The notes under the pieces are model-generated. The model made no database searches. It worked only from the letters and a program-made list of their open reading frames with translations, and was not told the DNA's origin. From DASSUW01 sp963811895 (GTDB taxonomy: Bacteria; Actinomycetota; Thermoleophilia; Solirubrobacterales; Solirubrobacteraceae), in contig CAWETE010000016.1 in assembly GCA_963811895.1 (NCBI GenBank), positions 345,794 through 409,793 on the forward strand: a DNA stretch of 64,000 bases. Reading direction: 5' to 3'. Shown here piece by piece: positions 1 through 6,505 of this stretch (positions are counted from its first letter, which is position 1; each line of letters starts with the position of its first letter). Position numbers and translations under genes: made by a program.

Positions 1-261
1 GCCCCACAGCGATCCGAGGTGCGTGCCGACGGCCGTCCAGTGCACCGCCGAGCGCTCCCCGTCGCTGATCGTCGAGCGGACCTCCAGCGCGAAGTCCGGG
101 AAGGACGCGAAGAACTCGGTGAAGTACTCGCGGACGCCGCCCGGGCCGACGGCGTCGACCTGCCCGGAGATGTGCTCCTCGCCGTCCGCGGCCCACAGCG
201 AGGCCATCGCCTCGACGTCGCGGCGCGCCAGCGCGGCGAAGTAGTCGTCGACCACCGTCAT
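1..261 (-). CDS. SnoaL-like (NTF2-fold) protein, partial
   Basis: The N-terminal 87 residues of a gene that runs off the left edge. The visible protein begins MTVVDDYFAAL and continues with the helix-rich start typical of SnoaL/NTF2-like proteins (ARRDVEAMASLWAADG, then REYFTEFFASFPDFALEV and a beta strand with AVHWTAVGTHLG). Family members are small cone-shaped barrels acting as isomerases, cyclases or ligand binders, often of unknown substrate, so no reaction can be assigned. It is divergent from the MBL-fold gene. A TAACGT hexamer lies 9 bases before the ATG with no Shine-Dalgarno sequence, so a leaderless transcript is likely. Confidence 0.8.
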   Translation of the reverse strand, partial: MTVVDDYFAALARRDVEAMASLWAADGEEHISGQVDAVGPGGVREYFTEFFASFPDFALEVRSTISDGERSAVHWTAVGTHLGSLWG

Positions 262-270
262 GGGCGCGGC

Positions 271-280
271 ACGTTACCGT
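271..280. promoter_or_regulatory. Shared bidirectional -10 core (ANNNTANNNT)
   Basis: The sequence acgttaccgt reads TAACGT toward the SnoaL-like gene (9 bases before its ATG) and TACCGT toward the MBL gene (8 bases before its GTG). The two hexamers share the central TA. Both starts lack a Shine-Dalgarno sequence. The whole intergenic space is only 27 bases. Inference: one symmetric core serves two leaderless transcripts. Confidence 0.55.
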
Positions 281-288
281 CCGGCGCC

Positions 289-1272
289 GTGCGCAAACCC
301 ACTCGCAACCGCGAGGTCGGTCGCGGCGAGAAGGTCATCCCCGGCGTGTGGCGCCTGCGGCTCCCGCTGCCGTGGCCCGGCGTGCCGCACTGCAACGCCT
401 GGGCGCTGGCCTCCGGCTCGGGCGTCGTGCTCGTCGACACCGGGATGCACGAGCCCGGGTCGATGGCGCACCTCGAGCGGGCGCTCGACCAGGCCGGCCT
501 CAAGGTCGAGCACGTGCGGCTGATCGTCTGCACTCACGCCCACGTCGACCACTGCGGGCAGGCGCCGCCGATCGCCGAGCGCGCCCGCTGCGAGGTGTGG
601 ATGCACCATGACCACGCGCACCACACCGACGACGACCTGGAGGAGGCGCTCAAGCGGCGCGTGGTGGTGGCGCACCAGTCCGGTGTCCCCGCCGAAGCGG
701 TCCAGCGCTGGATCGAGCGCCGCCGCGGCCAGGGCACCGGCCAGGCGGGCGCCCTGCGCATCGACCGCGAGCTGGCCGAGGGCGACACGGTCGACACCGA
801 CCTCGGCGCCTGGCGCGTCATCGACACGCCCGGCCACGCGCCGTCGCACATCTGCCTCTATCAGCCCGAGCGCAGGCTGCTGATCTCGGGCGACCACCTG
901 CTCGGCCGGGTCAGCCTCTACTTCGACACCGGCTACACACCGGACCCCGTCGCCGAGTTCCTCGATTCGCTCGGCAAGGTCGAGAACCTCGACGCCAGGC
1001 TCGCGCTGTCGGGCCACGGCCGCCCGTTCACCGACGTCGCCGGGCACGTGGCCGCCAACCGGGCGCTGATCGAGCAGCGCCTGGCCGCGGTCGAGACGGC
1101 GCTGCCCGGGACGGCCTACGAGATCGCCCAGAGCGTCTACGGCGAACGCTTCAACGAGCTCACGGCCACCTGGCTCCTGAGCAAGACGCGCGCCTGGCTC
1201 GCCCACCTCGAGCGGCGCGGGCTGGCGCAGCGTGCAGGCGATACGCCGGAGCGCTGGTCGATCGCGGCCTAG
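289..1272 (+). CDS. MBL-fold metallo-hydrolase with C-terminal winged helix
   Basis: A 327-residue metallo-beta-lactamase-fold hydrolase. The metal-binding HAHVDH motif is at residues 83-88, followed by further ligands in TPGHAPSH and GDHLLG and the late SGHG histidine. The last ~80 residues (from VETALPGT, through WLLSKTRAWLAHLERRG) look like the small winged-helix tail of LACTB2-like members. Family enzymes hydrolyse thioesters, RNA or other esters; the substrate here is unknown. The GTG start is chosen because the homologous part begins at VIPGVW and a TACCGT hexamer lies 8 bases upstream; the frame is open further upstream but would overlap the divergent gene. metF follows after 9 bases. 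Confidence 0.85.
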   Translation: MRKPTRNREVGRGEKVIPGVWRLRLPLPWPGVPHCNAWALASGSGVVLVDTGMHEPGSMAHLERALDQAGLKVEHVRLIVCTHAHVDHCGQAPPIAERARCEVWMHHDHAHHTDDDLEEALKRRVVVAHQSGVPAEAVQRWIERRRGQGTGQAGALRIDRELAEGDTVDTDLGAWRVIDTPGHAPSHICLYQPERRLLISGDHLLGRVSLYFDTGYTPDPVAEFLDSLGKVENLDARLALSGHGRPFTDVAGHVAANRALIEQRLAAVETALPGTAYEIAQSVYGERFNELTATWLLSKTRAWLAHLERRGLAQRAGDTPERWSIAA

Positions 1273-1281
1273 ACTTCCCGC

Positions 1282-2181
1282 ATGCGCATCGACGAGCGAC
1301 TGACCTCGGGCGAGCCCTCCTTCTCATTCGAGTTCTTCCCGCCGAAGACCGACGAGGGGGAGCGCAACCTCGGCCGCGCGCTGGCCGAGCTCTCCCGGAT
1401 GGACCCGACCTTCGTCTCGGTCACCTACGGCGCCGGCGGCAGCACCGAGCAGAAGCGCAAGACGATCGACATCGTGTCCTCGATCAAGGCCGAGCACGGG
1501 CTCGAGGCGATGGCGCACTTCACCTGCGTCGGGGCGACCACGGGCGAGCTGCGCGAGATGCTCGACGTCATGCGCGACGCCGGCATCCAGAACGTCCTCG
1601 CCCTGCGCGGCGACCCGCCGCGGGGCCAGACCGAGTGGACGGCCACCGAGGGCGGGCTGGAGTACTCCCGCGAGCTGATCGAGCTGATCCGCGACGACTA
1701 CGACTTCGCGATCGGCGCCGCGTGCTTCCCGGAGGTCCACATCCACGCCGAGTCGGCGGAGAGCGACCTGCGCTACCTCAAGGAGAAGGTCGACGCCGGC
1801 GCGCGCTTCCTGATCACGCAGCTCTTCTTCGACAACGCGTCGTACTGGGAGTTCGTCGCCCGCGCCCGCGAGGCCGGCATCGACGTCCCGATCGTGCCGG
1901 GGATCATGCCGATCACCAACTACGACCAGATCCGGCGCTTCACGAGCATTATTGGCGCCACGATCCCCGATCACCTGCTGCGCGAGCTCGGCCTGCGCGC
2001 CGACCAGCCCGACGCGGTGGCCGACTTCGGCGTCGCCTACGCGACCCTCCAGTGCGCCGACCTGCTGGCCAAGGGCGCGCCGGGCATCCACTTCTACACG
2101 CTGAACCGCTCCACGGCCACGCGCGCGATCCTCAGCGCGCTGCGCGTGATGGCGCCCTGGCGGGACGCCGTGCCCGCTTAG
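1282..2181 (+). CDS. metF: Methylenetetrahydrofolate reductase MetF
   Basis: A 299-residue FAD-dependent 5,10-methylenetetrahydrofolate reductase, the full length of the bacterial MetF family. It makes 5-methyl-THF for methionine synthesis. Recognised by SFEFFPPKTDEGERNL near the N-terminus, FVSVTYGAGGST, the ALRGDPP segment, the AACFPEVH strand, the ITQLFFDN loop and VPGIMPITNY. A TAGACT hexamer overlaps the stop codon of the upstream MBL gene and lies 6 bases before the ATG with no Shine-Dalgarno sequence, suggesting leaderless transcription. The gene ends 26 bases before a convergent secreted-protein gene. Confidence 0.97.
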   Translation: MRIDERLTSGEPSFSFEFFPPKTDEGERNLGRALAELSRMDPTFVSVTYGAGGSTEQKRKTIDIVSSIKAEHGLEAMAHFTCVGATTGELREMLDVMRDAGIQNVLALRGDPPRGQTEWTATEGGLEYSRELIELIRDDYDFAIGAACFPEVHIHAESAESDLRYLKEKVDAGARFLITQLFFDNASYWEFVARAREAGIDVPIVPGIMPITNYDQIRRFTSIIGATIPDHLLRELGLRADQPDAVADFGVAYATLQCADLLAKGAPGIHFYTLNRSTATRAILSALRVMAPWRDAVPA

Positions 2182-2207
2182 GCACGGCGCCCCACCGAGC
2201 GATCACC

Positions 2208-3917
2208 TCATTGGAACAGCGGGCAGACGAAGGCGCCGTCGGCCAGGCTCGAGCCTGCGACGGGCTTCGCGGCCCATGGGTCGTTCTTGCGCACGCTGGG
2301 CGCGGTGACCGACTTCATCCGGGCGGACGCGCTGGAGCCGCCCTTGAGCCGGATGACCTCGACGCCGCGCGACATGTCCATCAGGTAGACGTAGTCGCCG
2401 CGGCTGTGCGTGGACTTGCGCCCGCGCTTGGAGCCCTTGCGCGAGCTCCAGCCCTTCGCGCCGCCATCCTCGTCGTACCAGGCGACGTCCCACGAGTTCG
2501 ACGACGGGTTGTCCGTCCCCGTGCCGGTCACGCGGTAGTAGCCGACCTGCCGCAGACGGCGGGCGTTGCTGATGTCGACCAGGCGGAGGCCCTGGGTGTA
2601 CCACCCGGCCGCCAGCGTCGACCGGCGGATCTCGAAGTAGTGCGCTGAGCACCCGTTCGAGGGGTCGGTCGTCTCCGGCGTGTCGAGGAACGGATGGAAG
2701 CTGTCCAGAGCGTTCATCCGGTACGGCTTCGTCCGCGTCGAGTTCTGGGCCGGCTCGCCGCCCAACGAGTCGGTGATGTCGACCGCCACGATCCTGCCGC
2801 TCTCACGGCACGGCGTCGTGAAGTCCTCCTCGGTGCCGATCAGCACGTTGCCCGTCTTCACGCCCGACGCCTTGACCCAGCCGTCCGTCGGCCGGCCGGA
2901 GTTGTGCATGAAGTCGGTCGCTTCGGAGACGCCGTCGTTGGGGTCGCCGGCGTTGTTCACGTTGTCCGGCGGCTCATCCCACTCGAGGCCGCCACCGGCG
3001 ACCAGGATCGGGTCGAACGGCGTCGCGCGGCGCCAGCGGTTCTGGTACGGGTCGCGGTGCCGGCCCGAGGTGGCGTAGCCGCGGATGCCGCCGCGGCCTG
3101 CGACCCAGGCGATCCCGCGCTCGTCCTCGTCGACGTCGTGCGAGTAGTCGGAGTAGCCGTCGTTGCGGTACAGGTCGACCGGCTCGTCGGAGACCTGCGG
3201 GCGGGCGGGATCACGCAGGTCCGTGACCCAGATCGGCCGGCCGTCCGCGATCAGGCGGTTCTGCAGCGTGACCGGGGCCGGAGCCGGCGCCGGCTGGATC
3301 GTCGTCGCCAGCCAGTCCTGGTCCGAGCGCCGGGCCGGGCCGCCCGTCCAGATGTACTTGCAGTCCTGGATGCAGCTCGCCGTGTGACCCGACGGCAGGC
3401 TCACCAGGTCGCCGATCTGCCGCATGTTGCGCGGGTCGGCGTAGGAGATGACGTAGAAGCCGCTCTTGCAGTCCGGGTCGCGGACCGCGAGCCCGTCGTT
3501 GTGCGGGCAGGCGCCGTCGGGTGCTCCGACGGTGTTGTGCCGCGGATCGAGCGCGCCGATGATCAGCTTGCGCTTGGTGTCGAGCTCCATGTCCTCGTCC
3601 TGCCAATAGCCGCCGTTCGGCGACGTGGTGGACCCCACCGGGTCGATCCCCGGCGGCATGTACTCGTCGAGCAGCACCGGCTTCTCGGGGTTGCTGACGT
3701 CGTACGTCTTGAAGCCGAAGCGGCCAGTGACGACGAGGACCTTCTTGCCCCGCACCACGTCGAACTTGCCTTCGGTGATGCCGGCCGCGCCCGCTACGCG
3801 CGTCACGTACTCCAGGTTGTCCGAGATCGCTGCCCCGGGCGGTGGTGCCCCGAGCGCGGTCGCCGGTATGAGCAGCAGCGAACCGATCGCTGCCGCGAGT
3901 GCCCCTCTCCCTCTCAT
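2208..3917 (-). CDS. Secreted LVIVD-type beta-propeller protein
   Basis: A 569-residue predicted secreted protein. The first ~24 residues (MRGRGALAAAIGSLLLIPATALGA) form a signal peptide. The rest has repeated segments such as KTYDVSNPEKPVLLDEY, WVTDLRDPARPQVSD and LRLVDISNARRLRQVGYY, matching the LVIVD repeat (propeller blades with V-D-I/V-S/T-x-P motifs). There is a basic KGSKRGRKSTHSRG stretch near the C-terminus and conserved cysteines (CIQDCKYIW). Enzymatic activity is not evident; such proteins are usually annotated as uncharacterised surface or exported propellers. A GGAGGG Shine-Dalgarno sequence sits just before the ATG. A small lipoprotein gene lies 54 bases upstream on the same strand. 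Confidence 0.8.
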   Translation of the reverse strand: MRGRGALAAAIGSLLLIPATALGAPPPGAAISDNLEYVTRVAGAAGITEGKFDVVRGKKVLVVTGRFGFKTYDVSNPEKPVLLDEYMPPGIDPVGSTTSPNGGYWQDEDMELDTKRKLIIGALDPRHNTVGAPDGACPHNDGLAVRDPDCKSGFYVISYADPRNMRQIGDLVSLPSGHTASCIQDCKYIWTGGPARRSDQDWLATTIQPAPAPAPVTLQNRLIADGRPIWVTDLRDPARPQVSDEPVDLYRNDGYSDYSHDVDEDERGIAWVAGRGGIRGYATSGRHRDPYQNRWRRATPFDPILVAGGGLEWDEPPDNVNNAGDPNDGVSEATDFMHNSGRPTDGWVKASGVKTGNVLIGTEEDFTTPCRESGRIVAVDITDSLGGEPAQNSTRTKPYRMNALDSFHPFLDTPETTDPSNGCSAHYFEIRRSTLAAGWYTQGLRLVDISNARRLRQVGYYRVTGTGTDNPSSNSWDVAWYDEDGGAKGWSSRKGSKRGRKSTHSRGDYVYLMDMSRGVEVIRLKGGSSASARMKSVTAPSVRKNDPWAAKPVAGSSLADGAFVCPLFQ

Positions 3918-3971
3918 CAGCCCTCCGATGGACGATGGACCTATCCCGCCCGACCGTATCGAATCTCGGCG

Positions 3972-4154
3972 CTACGGCGGCGGCTCGCAGGGAACGTCGG
4001 GTCGCGCCTGCCCGGGGGCCGGTACTCCGCCGTGAGAGTAGGTCAGCTCGAGCGAGCGATCGGTCGCCTCCGCCCATCCGATGCTCAGCTTCTCGCGCCC
4101 GCAACCACTCAGCGCGAGAGCGAGCAGTACGCAGGCGCCGGTCAGCGGCCTCAT
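3972..4154 (-). CDS. Small lipoprotein
   Basis: A 60-residue protein with an N-terminal lipoprotein signal: MRPLTGACVLLALALSGC, whose LSGC lipobox puts the acylated cysteine at residue 18. The ~42-residue mature part (ending DVPCEPPP) has no domain I recognise and one further cysteine. It is on the same strand as the LVIVD protein and just upstream of it, so the two may be cotranscribed exported proteins. Function unknown. Confidence 0.6.
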   Translation of the reverse strand: MRPLTGACVLLALALSGCGREKLSIGWAEATDRSLELTYSHGGVPAPGQARPDVPCEPPP

Positions 4155-4199
4155 CTCACTGGTACTACGCCCGAGGGGGCGAGGCGTCACGCTACGTCG

Positions 4200-4820
4200 G
4201 TGGACGCGCCAAACCCCCATGCAGACCGGCCGCCGGTCGTGTTTGTCGAGGAGTCCGAGGATCTCGAGACGGAGCGGCTGCTCGGCCGGTTCAACGCCCG
4301 TTTCGAGCGTGCATGGCGGAGGACGACCGACGCTGCCGAGGACCTGCCGATCGACGACGCGATCGCCTGGGGGAAGGCCCGAGCGGGCCTCGTGCTCGTG
4401 CGGTTCGGGCGGCGGGTCGAGATCTGGTCGGCGGGGGCGACGCCGCACTGGAGCTATCCACCCTGGCCGCCGCCGGACCTTCCACCGCTCGTTCCGCGCC
4501 CGATCCCACGCGACGACTGGCGGAGCGTCGGCGGCGCCGGATCGCAGCTCATGTGGGCGGTCACCATCCGGCTCACACCCGAGCGCGTCCTCGCGGGCCT
4601 CGGGGTGGATCAACGCGAGACCTGGGACATCGCCGTCGCGTCGGCCGCCGCCGTCCAAGGCCTCGCCTGGGACCGCAGGTTGCCGGCTTACCGCGTCTAC
4701 GCGGTCGAGCCTGCGTTGCGCCCCGCTGACGCCGAGCGTGCCGCCGCCGCCGGCTTCACGCCGCCCTCAGGGTTCCGCGTCGACTACAGCGCCAGGCCGG
4801 CCGATCTCAGCGAGCTGTGA
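4200..4820 (+). CDS. Hypothetical protein
   Basis: A 206-residue protein with no recognised domain. It starts with an acidic segment (VVFVEESEDLETERLLGRF), has a central tryptophan/proline-rich stretch (WSYPPWPPPDLPPLVPRP) and ends with an alpha-helical region (WDIAVASAAAVQGLAWDRR). No signal peptide or membrane segment is evident. The GTG start is a best guess and lies 45 bases from the divergent lipoprotein ATG. It ends 4 bases before the stop of a convergent small gene. Confidence 0.55.
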   Translation: MDAPNPHADRPPVVFVEESEDLETERLLGRFNARFERAWRRTTDAAEDLPIDDAIAWGKARAGLVLVRFGRRVEIWSAGATPHWSYPPWPPPDLPPLVPRPIPRDDWRSVGGAGSQLMWAVTIRLTPERVLAGLGVDQRETWDIAVASAAAVQGLAWDRRLPAYRVYAVEPALRPADAERAAAAGFTPPSGFRVDYSARPADLSEL

Positions 4821-4824
4821 GCCG

Positions 4825-5112
4825 TCACCGTGCGTGCGGCGGCTCGATCTCGAGCGCGTGGGCCACGCGCGGCTGCCCGTCTACGTGCCACGCGACGTCG
4901 ATCTGATCGTTCGTGCGATAGGTCCCGATCCCCCAGGCGCCCCAGAACCAGCGCCAGAACCCGAGCCGCCCCTCCTTCGCCAAGGGCCGGTCGAAGAGCA
5001 GCGTGCGGCCGCGGACGTGGAAGTCCTTGCCCGGCTCCTGGCGGACGCCGTTGATGAAGACCTCGTAGGGCTCGCGCACCGCGGGAGGCAGCTGCACGGT
5101 CCAGTCCGCCAT
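4825..5112 (-). CDS. Hypothetical small protein
   Basis: A 95-residue protein beginning MADWTVQLPP. It alternates short beta strands (YEVFINGVRQEPG, FHVRGRTLLFDRPLAKEG) with an aromatic centre (GFWRWFWGAWGIGTY) and an acidic, histidine-containing end. The NGxxLxPGxDYxVxGxxLxF-like spacing suggests a small beta-sandwich, but I cannot name a family. The ATG used leaves ten bases to the start of the divergent metallopeptidase gene; two in-frame ATGs slightly upstream would overlap it. Confidence 0.6.
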   Translation of the reverse strand: MADWTVQLPPAVREPYEVFINGVRQEPGKDFHVRGRTLLFDRPLAKEGRLGFWRWFWGAWGIGTYRTNDQIDVAWHVDGQPRVAHALEIEPPHAR

Positions 5113-5122
5113 GCTCGCCATC

Positions 5123-5812
5123 ATGGCAAGCGTGACCGAGTACACCCTGCGCCGATCGCCGCGCGCCCGCCGCGTCCGCGTGAGCGTGGACGGCGACGGC
5201 GCGGTGTCGGTGACGCTGCCCAAGCGGGCGGCCAGGCGTGAGGCCGACGCGGCGGTGCGGGAGCTGGCGCCGTGGATCGAGCGGCGGCGGCGGGCGCTGG
5301 CGCGGGCCGCGGCCGAGGTCGCGCGCCTGCCCGGCACGCTGCCGTACCTGGGCCACGAGCTCCGCCTACGGCCGGAGCCGGGCAGGACTCGGGCGCACCG
5401 GCGCGGCGACGAGCTGCGCGTGCCGGCGCGGGGGTTCGCGGCCGGCGGTCTCGTGGCGGGCGGCGAGGCGGCCGAGGCGGTCGAGCGCTGGTACCGGCGC
5501 GCGGCCCGGGTGGAGATCGGCGAGCGGCTCGACGACGCCGTCGCTCGCGCGGGCGTCACGTACACCGGGCTCACGATCCGCGGCCAGCGCACCCGCTGGG
5601 CGTCGTGCTCGGCCACCGGCGGGATGTCGTTCAACTGGCGCCTGCTGCTCGCGCCGGAGGCGGTGCTCGACTACGTGGTCGAGCACGAGGTCTGCCACCT
5701 CGAGGTGATGGACCACTCGCCGCGCTTCTGGCGCCTGATGGAACAGCGCGTGCCGGACTGGCGCGACCACGCGCGCTGGCTGCGCCGCTACGGCTCGACG
5801 CTGGTGCTCTGA
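5123..5812 (+). CDS. YgjP/DUF45-type metal-dependent hydrolase
   Basis: A 229-residue protein of the YgjP-like (DUF45, SprT-related) zinc metallopeptidase family. The C-terminal half holds TRWASCS, then the HExxH motif in VVEHEVCHLEVMDHS and the downstream RFWRLMEQRVPDW helix. The N-terminal half is a short beta domain (YTLRRSPRARRVRVSVDGDG) followed by basic helices. The second ATG is used because the first would overlap the divergent gene; either is possible. The physiological substrate is unknown. Its 3' end overlaps the convergent hypothetical gene by 25 bases. Confidence 0.88.
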   Translation: MASVTEYTLRRSPRARRVRVSVDGDGAVSVTLPKRAARREADAAVRELAPWIERRRRALARAAAEVARLPGTLPYLGHELRLRPEPGRTRAHRRGDELRVPARGFAAGGLVAGGEAAEAVERWYRRAARVEIGERLDDAVARAGVTYTGLTIRGQRTRWASCSATGGMSFNWRLLLAPEAVLDYVVEHEVCHLEVMDHSPRFWRLMEQRVPDWRDHARWLRRYGSTLVL

Positions 5813-6135
5813 AGGGCCCGCCGCAGGGCCTCGTAGACCGTCTCGTCGCCCTCCGGCTCGACGAGCCGGCGCCGCATGCGGCCCGTCCATGCCTGCACCG
5901 AGCCGTCGCCGCGGACGTCGAAGCCCGAGCGGGGACCGGGTCCTCGCACCTCGGCTCGCACCGCCACCTGCTGCGCCGGCGTGAAGCGGCGGAAGCGCAT
6001 GTCGACCTCGGGGCGCCGGATCGTGTTCGCCGCCACCCGCGTCTCGGTCTCGAGCAGCTCGAGCGCCTCCTCCAGCGAATCGGCTCGCTGCTTCTGCACG
6101 CGCGGCCCCGTCCGCACGATCACCTGCCAGCTCAC
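5788..6135 (-). CDS. Hypothetical protein
   Basis: A 115-residue soluble protein starting VSWQVIVRTGPRVQKQ, with a predicted helix (ADSLEEALELLETETR), a strand-rich middle (EVDMRFRRFTPAQQVAVRAEVRGP) and a tail (DETVYEALRRALQ). No domain recognised. The GTG start overlaps the stop of the SSI-like lipoprotein gene in the four bases GTGA, so the two are probably translationally coupled; this overlap decides the start. Some small actinobacterial proteins of this shape are annotated only as hypothetical. Confidence 0.65.
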   Translation of the reverse strand: MSWQVIVRTGPRVQKQRADSLEEALELLETETRVAANTIRRPEVDMRFRRFTPAQQVAVRAEVRGPGPRSGFDVRGDGSVQAWTGRMRRRLVEPEGDETVYEALRRALQSTSVEP

Positions 6136-6501
6136 CGAGCCGCCTCGAGCAGCGGCAACGCGTCCTCCCAGCGCGCGATCTCGCAGCCGTTCTGGCGGCT
6201 GAACTTCGCGTCGACCTGCTCGCCCTTGAACGTGCCCGTGACGGTGGCGGTCTCCGGGCCGCCGTACTGCTGGGTGCACGCCACGTCGCCCGACGTCGGC
6301 TCGAACACCTTCGGGTCCAGCGCGGCGACCTCCGGGCAATCCGTATCCACGTCGCACCGCACGGTCGCGCGTCTTGCCGCCGGGCTCGACCTCGACCGTG
6401 AGGTCCGCCACCGAGGCGGACGGCGTGGCGGCGGGCTCGTCGTCCTCGCCGCAGCCGGCGATCAGGACCGCGCACAACACGAGCGCGAGGGAGAAGCGCA
6501 T
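6132..6501 (-). pseudogene. SSI-family protease-inhibitor lipoprotein, one frameshift
   Basis: The gene starts MRFSLALVLCAVLIAGCG (LIAGC lipobox) and then DLTVEVEPGGKTR. Dropping one base near 6366 restores TVRCDVDTDCPEVAAL and continues to a stop that overlaps the next gene. The restored ~122-residue protein matches the Streptomyces subtilisin inhibitor pattern: LTV strand, four cysteines spaced as in SSI (VRC, DCPEV, VAC, NGC), and a strand like VTGTFKGEQVDAKFSRQNGC. Aligned to the SSI reactive loop (C-P-M-V-Y), the P1 position here would be Gln (C-T-Q-Q-Y). TATCTT lies 6 bases before the ATG. The extra base is either a sequencing error or true inactivation. Confidence 0.7.
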
Positions 6502-6505
6502 GCAC

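Noticed and set aside
2694..4820. A 708-residue plus-strand frame
   Set aside because: Antisense to the LVIVD gene for most of its length; only the end, from about 4200, looks like protein.
5788..6501. A single 237-residue gene on the minus strand
   Set aside because: The middle has arginine-rich shadow sequence. The clean reading is an SSI lipoprotein with one extra base plus a separate 115-residue gene joined by GTGA.
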